The notes under the pieces were generated by a model. It was not told the DNA's origin. It saw nothing but the letters and a program-made list of their open reading frames with translations, and made no database searches. This document shows positions 1 to 8,472 of a stretch of DNA of 64,000 nucleotides, one piece after another. Within the stretch, counting starts at the first letter, position 1; every line of letters begins with the position of its first letter. The stretch is from Bordetella genomosp. 5 (GTDB lineage Bacteria > Pseudomonadota > Gammaproteobacteria > Burkholderiales > Burkholderiaceae_B). Made by a program: the position numbers and the translations under genes. The DNA lies in the NCBI RefSeq assembly GCF_002261475.1, contig NZ_NEVN01000002.1:124001-188000 (forward strand), given 5' to 3'.

Positions 1-57
1 GCCGCGCGGCCTGGATGCGCGGCACGCCCAAACTGAAATATTCGGGGGAACCACCAC

Positions 58-1560
58 ATGCGCAAACTCTGCATCGCGCTGGCCACGGCCGGCATGCTGG
101 CCAGCGGCCTCGCCGCGGCCCAATCCACGCTTCGTATCGGCCTGCAGGACGATCCCGACGTGCTCGACCCGGCCCGCGCCCGCACCTTCGTGGGCCGTAT
201 CGTCTTCGCGTCGCTCTGCGACCGCCTGGTCGACATCACGCCCGACCTGAAGTTCGTGCCGCAGCTGGCCGAGTCCTGGGAAACCGGCGCCGACGGCAAG
301 ACGCTCACGTTCAAGCTGCGCGCCAACGCGCTCTACCACGACGGCACGCCCGTCGATGCCGCCTCCGTGAAGGCCAACCTCGAGCGCGCGATCAGCCTGC
401 CCGACAGCAACCGCAAGAGCGAGCTGTCCAGCGTGGCGAGCGTGGCCGCGCCCGATGCGCGGACCGTGGTGCTCACGCTCAAGGCGCCGGATGCTTCGTT
501 GCTCTCGCAACTGTCCGACCGCGCCGGCATGATGATCTCGCCCGCGTCGTTCGACAAAGACCCCGGCAGCAAGCCGGTGTGTTCGGGTCCGTACCAGTTC
601 AAGGAGCGCGTGCAGAACGACCGCATCGTGCTCGAGAAATTCCCCAAGTATTGGGACGCCGGCAGCTATCACTTCGATCGCGTGGTGTTCACCCCGATCC
701 CCGACGCCACGGTGCGCCTGAACAACCTGCGCTCGGGCGGGCTCGACATCGTCGAACGCATCGCGCCCAGCGATGCCAAGGCGGTGAAAGAAGACCGCAA
801 CCTCACGCTCGCCGCCGTCACCGGCCTGGGCTTCCAGTCGTTTGCCGTCAACATCGGCAACGGCGATCGTGCCAGCACGCCGCTGGCCAAAGACAAGCGC
901 GTGCGCCAGGCGCTGGAGCTGGCCATCGATCGCGATGTTATCAACCAGGTGGTGGGCGAGGGCATGTTCCAGCCCGCGCACCAGCCTTTCCCGCCGGCCA
1001 GCTTTGCCTATGACAAGAGCGTGGAGCATGCCGGCCGCGATCCCAAGAAGGCGCAGGCGCTGCTGAAAGAGGCGGGTTTCGAGCGCGTGAAGTTCGAGCT
1101 CACCTACGGCAACAACACCACCATGCAACAGGTGTACGAGCTGATCCAGGCCATGGCGGCCGAGGCCGGTTTCGACATCTCGCTGCGTCCGCTCGAATTC
1201 GCGGCGCTGCAGTCGGCGCTGTCGCGCGGTGATTTCGAAGTGGGCCAGACCGGCTGGTCGGGCCGCGTGGACCCGAGCGGCAACATCCATCAGTACGTCA
1301 GCTGCAAGGGCAACCTGAACGACGGCCGCTTCTGCGATCCCGAGATCGACAAGCTGCTCGACGAGGCGCGCTCGATCTCCGACGAAGGCAAGCGCCGCGC
1401 GCTGTATTCGCAGGTGCTCCAGAAGATGACCGTCGAGCGTCCGCAGATCTACCTCTACTACCTGCCGTGGGTGTTCGGCGTGCAGAAGAAGGTCGAGGGT
1501 TTCGTCGCGTATCCCGACGGCCTGATCCGCCTGAAGGATGTGAAGGTGGCCAAAAAATGA
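58..1560 (+). CDS. ABC transporter substrate-binding protein (SBP family 5, peptide/glutathione type)
   Basis: The 500-residue protein has a type I signal peptide (residues 1-21, hydrophobic core then AAA before Gln) and the usual length and organisation of periplasmic binding proteins of the dipeptide/oligopeptide/nickel/glutathione family. Family-typical stretches are DPDVLDPARA near residue 35, LAESWE near 70 and a C-terminal lobe ending in a YLPWVFGV motif. ATG 58 is preceded by a GGGGGAA ribosome site. The stop overlaps the next start (ATGA), so it is translationally coupled to a gamma-glutamyltransferase. This hints at gamma-glutamyl peptide or glutathione uptake, which is inference from context. 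No permease or ATPase genes follow, so they are either upstream of the window or encoded elsewhere. Confidence 0.9.
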   Translation: MRKLCIALATAGMLASGLAAAQSTLRIGLQDDPDVLDPARARTFVGRIVFASLCDRLVDITPDLKFVPQLAESWETGADGKTLTFKLRANALYHDGTPVDAASVKANLERAISLPDSNRKSELSSVASVAAPDARTVVLTLKAPDASLLSQLSDRAGMMISPASFDKDPGSKPVCSGPYQFKERVQNDRIVLEKFPKYWDAGSYHFDRVVFTPIPDATVRLNNLRSGGLDIVERIAPSDAKAVKEDRNLTLAAVTGLGFQSFAVNIGNGDRASTPLAKDKRVRQALELAIDRDVINQVVGEGMFQPAHQPFPPASFAYDKSVEHAGRDPKKAQALLKEAGFERVKFELTYGNNTTMQQVYELIQAMAAEAGFDISLRPLEFAALQSALSRGDFEVGQTGWSGRVDPSGNIHQYVSCKGNLNDGRFCDPEIDKLLDEARSISDEGKRRALYSQVLQKMTVERPQIYLYYLPWVFGVQKKVEGFVAYPDGLIRLKDVKVAKK

Positions 1561-3380
1561 CGATCCAGTCCGGACATCGCATGTTCACCACGCGGCCGGA
1601 AATCCTGGGCACCTTCGGCGTGGTCACGTCCACGCACTGGCTCGCGAGCCAGGCCGGCATGAGCCTGCTCGAACGCGGCGGCAACGCGTTCGACGCGGCC
1701 GTGGCGGCCGGCTTCGTGCTGCAGGTCGTCGAGCCCCACCTGGTGGGGCCGGCGGGTGAAGTGCCCATCGTGTTCCATTCGGTCCGCACGGGCCGCACCG
1801 AGATGCTGTGCGGCCAGGGTCCCACGCCGGCGGGCGCCACGTTGGCGCATTACCAGTCGCTCGGGCTGGACCTTATCCCCGGCAACGGCCTGTTGCCGGC
1901 CGTGATTCCGGGCGCGTTCGATGCCTGGATGCTGATGCTGCGCGACCACGGCACGCTCAGCGTGCGTGACGCGCTCGAGCCGGCGATCTATTACGCGGAA
2001 CATGGTCACGCGCTGATGCCGCGCATCAGCAACACCATCGCGAGCCTCAAGGATTTCTTCGAGGCGCACTGGCCCACGACCGCCGAGGTCTATCTGCCGG
2101 GGGGCGCGGTGCCCGAGGCGCGCAAGCTGTTCCGCAATCCGCGGCTGGCGCAGACCTGGCGGCGCGTGCTGAGCGAGGCCGAGGCGGTGGGAGGCGACCG
2201 CGAGCGCCAGATCGATGCCGCGCGCGATGCCTTCTACCGCGGCTTTGTCGCCGAAGAAATCGATCGCTACGCGCGCAACACCGAGGTCATGGACGAAAGC
2301 GGGCGCGCGCACCGCGGTGTGCTCACGGCCGCCGACATGGCGGGCTGGTCCGCCACCTACGAAACGCCGCTCACGTACGACTATCACGGCTACACCGTCG
2401 CCAAGGCCGGCGCCTGGAGCCAGGGGCCGGTATTTCTGCAGACGCTGGCGCTTCTCAAAGGCACCGATCTCGGCGCGACGGGCCCGGCCAGTGCCGAGTT
2501 CGTGCATCGCGTCACCGAGGCCATGAAGCTGGCGTTCGCCGATCGCGAGGCTTACTACGGCGACCCGGCCTTCGTCGACGTGCCGCTCGAGGCGCTGCTT
2601 TCCGATGCGTACAACGCCGAGCGGCGCGCGCTGCTGGGCGAGACGGCGTCGCACGCATTGCAGCCCGGCATCGTGCCCGGCTTCGAGGCGCAGGTGGCGC
2701 GCGTGATGGATACCCTGGCGCGGCTGTCCAAGGTAACGCAGATCGGTGCGGCCTCGAACGAGCCGACCATGGCCGACATGCGCGCCTCCGCCAAGCGCGG
2801 CGACACGACGCACGTCGACGTGATCGACCGTTGGGGCAATATGGTGTCCGCCACGCCGTCGGGGGGCTGGTTCCAGTCGTCGCCGGTGATCCCGGGCCTG
2901 GGCTTCGGCCTGAACACGCGTGCGCAGATGTTCTGGCTGGTGCCCGATCTGCCGTGCACGCTGGCGCCGGGCAAGCGTCCGCGCACCACGCTCACGCCGT
3001 CGCTCGCGTTGCGCGATGGCGCGCCCTACATGGTGTTCGGCACGCCGGGCGGCGATCAGCAGGAGCAATGGCAGTTGCAGCTGTTCCTGCGCCACGTCCA
3101 CCACGGCCTGAATCTGCAGGAGGCCATCGACCTGCCGATGTCGCACACGATGCACTTCCCGACCTCGTTCTATCCGCGCGACCGCAAGCCCGGCCATCTG
3201 GCCGTGGAGAGCTCGTTCGGGGCCGACGTGATCGCGGATCTGCGCGCGCGCGGGCACCACATCGAAGAGGTACCCGAATGGACCGTCGGCCGCCTCACCG
3301 CGGCCAGCCGCGATCCCGACGGCCTGCTCCATGCGGCCGCCACGCCGCGCCTGATGCAGGCGTACGCGGTCGGCCGTTGA
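1557..3380 (+). CDS. Gamma-glutamyltransferase family protein
   Basis: The 607-residue protein belongs to the gamma-glutamyltranspeptidase (Ntn-hydrolase) family. The GDTTHVDVID motif near residue 420 carries the conserved Thr at which the precursor self-cleaves and which becomes the N-terminal nucleophile of the small subunit. It is followed by a GNMVSATPSGG stretch, and the GGNAFDAAVA motif sits near residue 42. ATG 1557 overlaps the upstream stop by 4 nt; an in-frame upstream ATG at 1467 lies inside the preceding gene and is rejected. No signal peptide is visible, so a cytoplasmic enzyme of the YwrD-like branch is more likely than the periplasmic Ggt. The substrate is probably a gamma-glutamyl compound delivered by the coupled transporter (inference). 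Confidence 0.88.
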   Translation: MTIQSGHRMFTTRPEILGTFGVVTSTHWLASQAGMSLLERGGNAFDAAVAAGFVLQVVEPHLVGPAGEVPIVFHSVRTGRTEMLCGQGPTPAGATLAHYQSLGLDLIPGNGLLPAVIPGAFDAWMLMLRDHGTLSVRDALEPAIYYAEHGHALMPRISNTIASLKDFFEAHWPTTAEVYLPGGAVPEARKLFRNPRLAQTWRRVLSEAEAVGGDRERQIDAARDAFYRGFVAEEIDRYARNTEVMDESGRAHRGVLTAADMAGWSATYETPLTYDYHGYTVAKAGAWSQGPVFLQTLALLKGTDLGATGPASAEFVHRVTEAMKLAFADREAYYGDPAFVDVPLEALLSDAYNAERRALLGETASHALQPGIVPGFEAQVARVMDTLARLSKVTQIGAASNEPTMADMRASAKRGDTTHVDVIDRWGNMVSATPSGGWFQSSPVIPGLGFGLNTRAQMFWLVPDLPCTLAPGKRPRTTLTPSLALRDGAPYMVFGTPGGDQQEQWQLQLFLRHVHHGLNLQEAIDLPMSHTMHFPTSFYPRDRKPGHLAVESSFGADVIADLRARGHHIEEVPEWTVGRLTAASRDPDGLLHAAATPRLMQAYAVGR

Positions 3381-3490
3381 GGCCTCGTTGAATCGGCGGA
3401 TGGGCGAGGGATCGCCTGTCCGCCCGTTTGGGCGCATGACGCAGTGCGGTGCCTTCAGGGCCGCCTCGTGCGCTCAAGGCTGCGCGGGTT

Positions 3491-4210
3491 TCAGTGGCAA
3501 TCCGCGTGATACAGCCGGCGCATGGCCGCCAGATCCAGCAGCTTCACGTGCCGCTGGCGAATCGCCAGCAGGCCGGCGTCCGCCAGGCGCGAGAACAGGC
3601 GGCTCACCGTCTCGAGCGTCAGGCCCAGATAGCTGCCGATATCCTCGCGCGTCATGCGCATGTTGAATTCCGAGGCCGAGTAGCCGCGCGCTTCCATGCG
3701 TTGCGACAGGTCGATCAGAAAGGCGGCCAGCCGCTCCTCCGCGCGCATCGATCCCAGGCGCACCATCATGGTCTGGTCCTGCGTCAGCTCCTTGCCCAGC
3801 GCGCGCAGAAAGCGCAGTTGCAGGGCGGGCATCTCCGTCGCGAGCGCCTGCAGGTCGGCCAGCCGGATCACGCACACCTCGCTGTCTTCGAGCGCCGTGG
3901 TATCCGCGGTGTGATGCAGATCGGCCAACCCGTCCAGCCCCAACAATTCGCCCGGCAGATGAAAGCCCATGACCTGGGCGTGTCCCTCCGACGTGGAAAG
4001 GTGCGTCTTGAAGGTGCCGATGCGCACGACGTACACCTCGTTCATCGGGTCGCCCGTGCGATACAGCGCCTGGCCTTTCTCCACGCGCCGTCGCTCGTGC
4101 ACCAGCGCTTCGACCTGGCGCAGATCCTGCGTCGAAGGCAGGTCGGGAAGCAGGCCCGCCGTGTGCAGGCAGCGCGGCGTGACGTCATCGAACGGGAGAG
4201 GGGACAGCAT
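3491..4210 (-). CDS. Crp/Fnr-family transcriptional regulator without FNR cysteine cluster
   Basis: The 239-residue protein has an N-terminal cyclic-nucleotide-binding-like beta-roll (roughly residues 25-140), a dimerisation helix, and a C-terminal winged helix with the MTREDIGSYLGLTLETVSRLFSRL region split over residues about 185-208. The E..SR pattern of the recognition helix is that of FNR/FixK/Dnr, which bind TTGAT-N4-ATCAA. Only one Cys lies in the N-terminal region and the CxxC cluster that binds the oxygen-labile iron-sulfur centre in FNR is absent, so it should sense something else, or be heme/NO-responsive like DNR (inference). ATG 4210 follows GAAGGAACGATC. It lies 132 nt downstream of ytfE on the same strand, in a nitrosative-stress context. 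Confidence 0.88.
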   Translation of the reverse strand: MLSPLPFDDVTPRCLHTAGLLPDLPSTQDLRQVEALVHERRRVEKGQALYRTGDPMNEVYVVRIGTFKTHLSTSEGHAQVMGFHLPGELLGLDGLADLHHTADTTALEDSEVCVIRLADLQALATEMPALQLRFLRALGKELTQDQTMMVRLGSMRAEERLAAFLIDLSQRMEARGYSASEFNMRMTREDIGSYLGLTLETVSRLFSRLADAGLLAIRQRHVKLLDLAAMRRLYHADCH

Positions 4211-4342
4211 GATCGTTCCTTCGAGGGCGGGCGCGCCAGGCGCGCCCTGGTTATCTGTCGCGTGCGGTGCGTGTGCCGGCACGCGGGTCTCGGTGCGCGG
4301 CCGCCGTTGCCGGCGCCGCGCACCCGCCGGTCACGGGCTCGC

Positions 4343-5023
4343 TCAGTGCGCGGCCTGCGTGGCCGGCTGCAGCGCGTTCTCGAACAGCACGTTGTTCTCC
4401 AGATGAATGTGTTCCATCAGGTCTTCGCGGAAGGCGCGCAGGCCGAGATACAGCGCGCGCCAGGTGTTGCAGGCGGCGCGCGGCAGCGTGATGCCGTCGG
4501 TCAGCGCCTCCATGCGGCGCAGCTCCTCGCCGCAATCGTCGTGCTCCATGCGCATCACGGCGATCGGCGCGCCGGCCATGATGCCCATGCCGCGCGAGAG
4601 CATGGGGAACAGCACCTGTTCCTCTTTCTGCATGTGGCTTTCGAGCTCCTGCTGCATGTCGCGCAGCAGGTCGGCCAGGCCGACCGGGCATTCGGGCCGG
4701 TCGCCGTGGACTTCTTCCACACGGCGGGCCAGCCGGATCAGCTCGGGCAACTGCTCGCGATGCTTGTCGTGAAAGCGCACCAGGATGTAGTCGATCAGCT
4801 CCGAGGCGCTCGCGCGGCTCCAGTCGTGTTGCGGCGGCGGCGTTTCCGCCAGCGCCTGCAGGCGCGCCTCGATGACGCCGGCATCCACGCCCAGGGTGTG
4901 GGCGGCTTCGCGCAGCGTGTGCTTGCCGCCGCAGCAGAAGTCGAGCTTGTAGTCGTGAAACACGCGGGTGGCGCCTGGAATGCGGCGGGCCAGTTCGCCC
5001 AGCGATCGGTCTTGCATGCTCAT
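4343..5023 (-). CDS. ytfE: Iron-sulfur cluster repair di-iron protein (RIC, YtfE/ScdA/NorA)
   Basis: The 226-residue protein has the RIC layout: an N-terminal domain with the FCCGG motif (about residues 29-33) and a C-terminal hemerythrin-like four-helix bundle with spaced His and Glu ligands (FHDKH near 85, ESHMQKEEQ near 129, RMEHDD near 160, EHIHLENN near 204). These bind the di-iron centre used to repair iron-sulfur clusters damaged by NO or oxidative stress. ATG 5023 has an AAGGAG site 7 nt upstream. It diverges from norR, and a -24/-12 promoter with three NorR boxes lies directly upstream, matching the norA arrangement described in Ralstonia eutropha. Confidence 0.95.
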   Translation of the reverse strand: MSMQDRSLGELARRIPGATRVFHDYKLDFCCGGKHTLREAAHTLGVDAGVIEARLQALAETPPPQHDWSRASASELIDYILVRFHDKHREQLPELIRLARRVEEVHGDRPECPVGLADLLRDMQQELESHMQKEEQVLFPMLSRGMGIMAGAPIAVMRMEHDDCGEELRRMEALTDGITLPRAACNTWRALYLGLRAFREDLMEHIHLENNVLFENALQPATQAAH

Positions 5024-5058
5024 GGTGTGCTCCTTGGTGAGGGGATACCTTGAACAAA

Positions 5059-5073
5059 GCGAAATCCGTGCCA
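5059..5073 (-). promoter_or_regulatory. Sigma-54 (-24/-12) promoter of ytfE
   Basis: On the minus strand TGGCACG-N4-TCGC matches the sigma-54 consensus TGGCACG-N4-TTGC with exact GG-to-GC spacing and one mismatch in the -12 element. The predicted start site is near 5047, giving a leader of about 24 nt before the ytfE ATG. Three NorR boxes lie 40-100 bp upstream, the usual enhancer distance. Confidence 0.85.
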
Positions 5074-5113
5074 GTTCACGATCGCCATGAAATCAATGGC
5101 TTAGTTCGATGCA

Positions 5114-5128
5114 GGGTGTTTTTTACCC
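5114..5128. promoter_or_regulatory. NorR enhancer box 1
   Basis: GGGT-N7-ACCC inverted repeat, matching the GGT-N7-ACC (GT-N7-AC) core recognised by NorR. It is the box nearest the ytfE sigma-54 promoter. Confidence 0.8.
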
Positions 5129-5138
5129 GGTCTGGTTC

Positions 5139-5152
5139 GGGTGTTTTTCACC
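5139..5152. promoter_or_regulatory. NorR enhancer box 2
   Basis: GGT (5140-5142)-N7-ACC (5150-5152), with an extra G at 5139. It is the middle of three tandem NorR-type boxes, centred 25 bp from box 1. Confidence 0.78.
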
Positions 5153-5157
5153 ATGCA

Positions 5158-5172
5158 GGGTTATATTGACCC
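5158..5172. promoter_or_regulatory. NorR enhancer box 3
   Basis: GGGT-N7-ACCC inverted repeat, centred 19 bp from box 2. Three boxes is the number found in the known NorR-dependent promoters norVW of E. coli and norAB of R. eutropha. Confidence 0.8.
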
Positions 5173-5212
5173 GATCGAGGCATGGTGCCTGCCAATCCGG
5201 GTGAACCCAACC

Positions 5213-6763
5213 ATGATGACCGAACTGCTCCTGGCCGATTTCGTGGCCGACCTGCCGCCGGGCGTGCGCCTGCAACGGCTGGTGGTGAGCCTGCGGGCGC
5301 ACTTTCGCGCCGGGGCCTGTGCCCTGCTGCGCCTCGAGGGCGAACATCTCAAGCCACTCGCGGTCGATGGCCTGGCCGACGACGCGCTCGGCCGCCGGTT
5401 CGTCGTGGCGCAGCACCCCCGCCTTTCCGCGATCCTGGCGCAGCAGGGCGTGACGCGCTTTCCGGCCGATAGCGGTCTGCCCGATCCCTACGATGGTCTG
5501 ATCGAGCATCACGAGGGCGAGCCGCTCTCGGTCCACGATTGCATGGGCGCGAGTCTGTACGTCGAGGGCCGGCTGGCCGGCGCGCTCACGCTCGACGCCC
5601 TCGATGCCGGCGCGTTCGCGCCCGGCGCGCGCGAGGAGCTCGAAGCGCTGCTGCCCGCCGTCGAGGCCGCGCTGCGCGTCAGCCGCCTCGAAGAAGAGAT
5701 TCGTGCGCTGCGCCTGGCCCGCGCCAAGGAGCCCGCGCTGCATATCGTGCGCGGCGACGAGGAAATCATCGGTGCGAGCGAGGCCATCACCGCGTTGCTG
5801 CACGAGATCGCGGTGGTCGCGGATTCGGAGCTGCCGGTGCTGTTGCTGGGCGAGACGGGCGTGGGCAAGGAGCTGTTCGCGCACCGGCTGCATCGGCTCT
5901 CGCGCCGGCGCGCCAAGCCGCTCATCCATGTCAATTGCGCCGCGCTGCCCGAGTCGCTGGCCGAAAGCGAATTGTTCGGTCATGCCAAGGGCGCCTTCTC
6001 GGGCGCGAGCAGCGAGCGGCCCGGCCGCTTCGAGGCGGCGCACGGCGGCACGCTGTTTCTCGATGAGGTGGGCGAACTGCCGCTGGCGATCCAGGCCAAG
6101 CTTCTGCGCACGCTGCAGAACGGCGAAATCCAGCGGCTGGGATCGGACGTGCCGCGTCAGGTCGACGTGCGCGTGATCGCGGCCACCAATCGCAATCTGC
6201 GCGAGCACGTGCGCGATGGCACGTTTCGCGCCGATCTCTACCACCGGCTCTCGGTCTATCCGATCGCGATTCCGCCGCTGCGCGAGCGCGGGGGCGACGT
6301 GCTGCTGCTGGCCGGCCGCTTTCTTGAACTGAACCGCGCCCGGCTCGGATTGCGCGCACTGCGCCTGTCGCACGATGCCGAGCAGGCCTTGCGCCGCTAC
6401 GCGTGGCCGGGCAACGTGCGCGAGCTCGAACACGAGATCAGCCGCGCCGCGCTCAAGCGCGTGAGCCGGGGCACCGGCCGCAACGAGATCGTCACGCTCG
6501 AGGCGGAGCTGTTCGATCTGGATGGCATGGGGCAGGCCGCGCCGCCCGCCCGCGTGGTGCCGGACGGCGTCACGGCGCCAGCGACTTCGGGCGCGCCTGC
6601 CGTGCGGCTGCGCGACGCGGTCGAGGCGTGCGAGCGCGCGTGCGTCCGGGAAGCGCTTGCCGCGCACGAGGGCAACTGGAGCCGCGCCGCGCGCCAACTC
6701 GGCGTGGATCCCAGCAATCTGCACAAGCTGGCCCGCCGGCTCGGGATCGCGCGCGAGGACTGA
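5213..6763 (+). CDS. norR: NO-responsive sigma-54-dependent activator NorR
   Basis: The 516-residue protein has the three NorR domains. The N-terminal GAF domain (about 15-175) keeps the NorR-like PLAVDGLADDALGRRF and RFPADS/LPDPYDGLI stretches around the mononuclear iron site. The AAA+ domain has Walker A GETGVGKE near 213 and Walker B near 282. A Fis-type helix-turn-helix (SRAARQLGVDPSNLHKL) ends the protein. The sigma-54-contacting loop reads GAFSGA (260-265) instead of the usual GAFTGA, a conservative Thr-to-Ser change. The second ATG of MM (5216) is an equally good start. It is divergent from ytfE, its presumed target, and three cognate boxes separate the genes. Confidence 0.94.
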   Translation: MMTELLLADFVADLPPGVRLQRLVVSLRAHFRAGACALLRLEGEHLKPLAVDGLADDALGRRFVVAQHPRLSAILAQQGVTRFPADSGLPDPYDGLIEHHEGEPLSVHDCMGASLYVEGRLAGALTLDALDAGAFAPGAREELEALLPAVEAALRVSRLEEEIRALRLARAKEPALHIVRGDEEIIGASEAITALLHEIAVVADSELPVLLLGETGVGKELFAHRLHRLSRRRAKPLIHVNCAALPESLAESELFGHAKGAFSGASSERPGRFEAAHGGTLFLDEVGELPLAIQAKLLRTLQNGEIQRLGSDVPRQVDVRVIAATNRNLREHVRDGTFRADLYHRLSVYPIAIPPLRERGGDVLLLAGRFLELNRARLGLRALRLSHDAEQALRRYAWPGNVRELEHEISRAALKRVSRGTGRNEIVTLEAELFDLDGMGQAAPPARVVPDGVTAPATSGAPAVRLRDAVEACERACVREALAAHEGNWSRAARQLGVDPSNLHKLARRLGIARED

Positions 6764-6821
6764 GCCGGCGCGTTCGTCAGCGTCCCCGTTTGATGCGGGT
6801 CACGCCCCGTCGGAGTTAACG

Positions 6822-6840
6822 TAGAATGCGAACCATTCTT
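6822..6840. promoter_or_regulatory. Probable Fur box upstream of the FecI-like sigma gene
   Basis: The core AGAATG-N5-CATTCT is a perfect 6-bp inverted repeat. The 19-bp element matches the classical Fur consensus GATAATGATAATCATTATC at about 12 positions. It sits 37 nt before the likely start of the sigma gene, as expected for an iron-repressed fecI promoter. Confidence 0.65.
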
Positions 6841-6877
6841 GATGACTGCGGGCGTCCGAGCCTGCTGCGGGACCTCC

Positions 6878-7420
6878 ATGCACGGCCCAGCTTCCCCTGT
6901 CAGTTCCTCCCCGTCTCATGAGATCGACCGGCTTTATCGCGAGCACCACGGCTGGTTGGCCGGCTGGCTGCGCGGCAAGCTGGGCAACGCCGGTGACGCG
7001 GCCGACCTCGCGCAGGACACGTTCGTCAGGGTGCTGCAGGCCCGCCGCCGTGCGACACAGGAAGAGGTGCGTGGCGGCGATGCGTCCGGCGGGTCGCGCG
7101 CGCTGCTGGTGCACATCGCCAAGGGCCTGATGGTCGACCATTGGCGCCGTCAGACCGTCGAACGCGCGTACCTCGATGCCTTGGCGGCCCTGCCGGCGCC
7201 GCAGGCGCCGTCGCCGGAGTGCCGCGCACTCATTCTCGAAACCCTGATTCGTATCGACGCCGCGCTCGAAGCCTTGCCGGCGCGCACGCGCGAGATCTTC
7301 CTGCTCGCGCAGTTCGACGGGCTCAAGTACGAAGCCATCGCCAGCCGTTTATCGGTGTCGCTGGCCACCGTCAAACGTCATATGCAGACGGGCTTCGTCG
7401 CCTGCCTGGCGGTCGCATGA
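6878..7420 (+). CDS. FecI-like ECF RNA polymerase sigma factor (iron uptake)
   Basis: The 180-residue ECF sigma has region 2 at about residues 15-80 (LYREHHGWLAGWLR, DLAQDTFVRVL) and region 4 at about 120-175 (LPARTREIFLLAQFDGLKYEAIASRL...TVKRHM), the pattern typical of the FecI group. ATG 6878 is chosen because earlier in-frame starts at 6839/6842 overlap the Fur box. The stop overlaps the start of fecR (ATGA). The set Fur box, fecI, fecR, TonB receptor is a cell-surface signalling system: siderophore-loaded receptor signals through FecR to this sigma factor, which transcribes the receptor gene. Confidence 0.92.
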   Translation: MHGPASPVSSSPSHEIDRLYREHHGWLAGWLRGKLGNAGDAADLAQDTFVRVLQARRRATQEEVRGGDASGGSRALLVHIAKGLMVDHWRRQTVERAYLDALAALPAPQAPSPECRALILETLIRIDAALEALPARTREIFLLAQFDGLKYEAIASRLSVSLATVKRHMQTGFVACLAVA

Positions 7421-8370
7421 GCGCGGCGGCCGGCGTGTCGGATGCCGTGCTGCGTCAGGCCGCCGAATGGCTGGTGCAACTGCAATGCGGCGAATTGCAT
7501 GGCGAGCAGGCGCGTGCGTTCGAGGCGTGGCGCGCCGCCGACCCCGCGCATGCGCAGGCCTGGAGCCGCGCGCAGGGCCTGCTGGCGCAGTTCGAGCAAG
7601 TGCCCGCACCGGTGCTGCGCGACGCGGCGCGGCTGCGCTCGGAGCGGCGCCGGCTGCTGCGCGGTCTGGCGTGGCTCGCCGTGGCGGCGCCCGCCGGGTG
7701 GGCGGGCAGCCGGCTGGTGCCGTGGCAGGCGTGGTCCGCCGATCTGCGCACCGCGACCGGCGAGATCCGCAGCGTGGCGCTCACCGACGGTACCGAGCTG
7801 GTGCTGGGCACGGCCACCGCGCTCGACGTGCGTTATGGGCCCGACGAACGCCTGCTCTGGCTGCGTGCCGGCGAAATCATGATCCAGACCGCGCCGGACC
7901 CCGCGGGTCGGCCCTTCGTGGTGCGCACCGCGCAGGGCAGGCTGCGGGCGCTGGGCACCCGGTTCACGGTGCGCGGCGATGGCGCCAGGACCTGGGTGGC
8001 GGTGTTCGACGGGGCTGTGGAAGTCAGCCCGACGCAGGGCGCGCCGCATGTGTTGCAGGCCGGCGAGGCGCTGGATCTGGATGACACCGGCGCCGGCCGC
8101 GTAGCGGCTGCCGACGAGGCGGCAGCGGCCTGGACGCGCGGCATGCTGGCGGTGCACGACCGCCCGTTAGGCGAGGTGGTGGCCGAGCTGGCGCGCTACC
8201 GCCCCGGCGTCCTGCGCTGCGATCCGGCGATCGCGGACCTGCCGGTGTCCGGTGCGTTCCCGTTGCGCGATACCGACGCGAGCCTGGCCCTGCTCGCACA
8301 GACGCTGCCGCTGCGGGTGGTGCGCATCACCCCCTACTGGGTGACGGTGCGACCCGTGCGCGGCGCGTGA
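7417..8370 (+). CDS. FecR-family anti-sigma/sigma regulator
   Basis: The 317-residue protein has an N-terminal cytoplasmic domain (DUF4880-like, about 5-75, with the FEAWRAADPAHAQAWSR motif), one hydrophobic membrane segment (about 82-105), the FecR domain (about 108-205, GEIRSVALTDGTELVLGTATALDV and FTVRGDG) and a C-terminal periplasmic part (ADLPVSGAFPLRDTD) that contacts the receptor's signalling domain. It relays occupancy of the outer-membrane receptor to the FecI-like sigma. The start overlaps the sigma stop by 4 nt. Confidence 0.92.
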   Translation: MSAAAGVSDAVLRQAAEWLVQLQCGELHGEQARAFEAWRAADPAHAQAWSRAQGLLAQFEQVPAPVLRDAARLRSERRRLLRGLAWLAVAAPAGWAGSRLVPWQAWSADLRTATGEIRSVALTDGTELVLGTATALDVRYGPDERLLWLRAGEIMIQTAPDPAGRPFVVRTAQGRLRALGTRFTVRGDGARTWVAVFDGAVEVSPTQGAPHVLQAGEALDLDDTGAGRVAAADEAAAAWTRGMLAVHDRPLGEVVAELARYRPGVLRCDPAIADLPVSGAFPLRDTDASLALLAQTLPLRVVRITPYWVTVRPVRGA

Positions 8371-8472
8371 GCCTTTTTTCGATCTCGTCCGGTATGCAAG
8401 GAAATCACCGGCTGCGCGCGTCTGGCGCGCGCGCCGATTTCCCACGGATTCTCTGCTGACGGATCGCGCACC

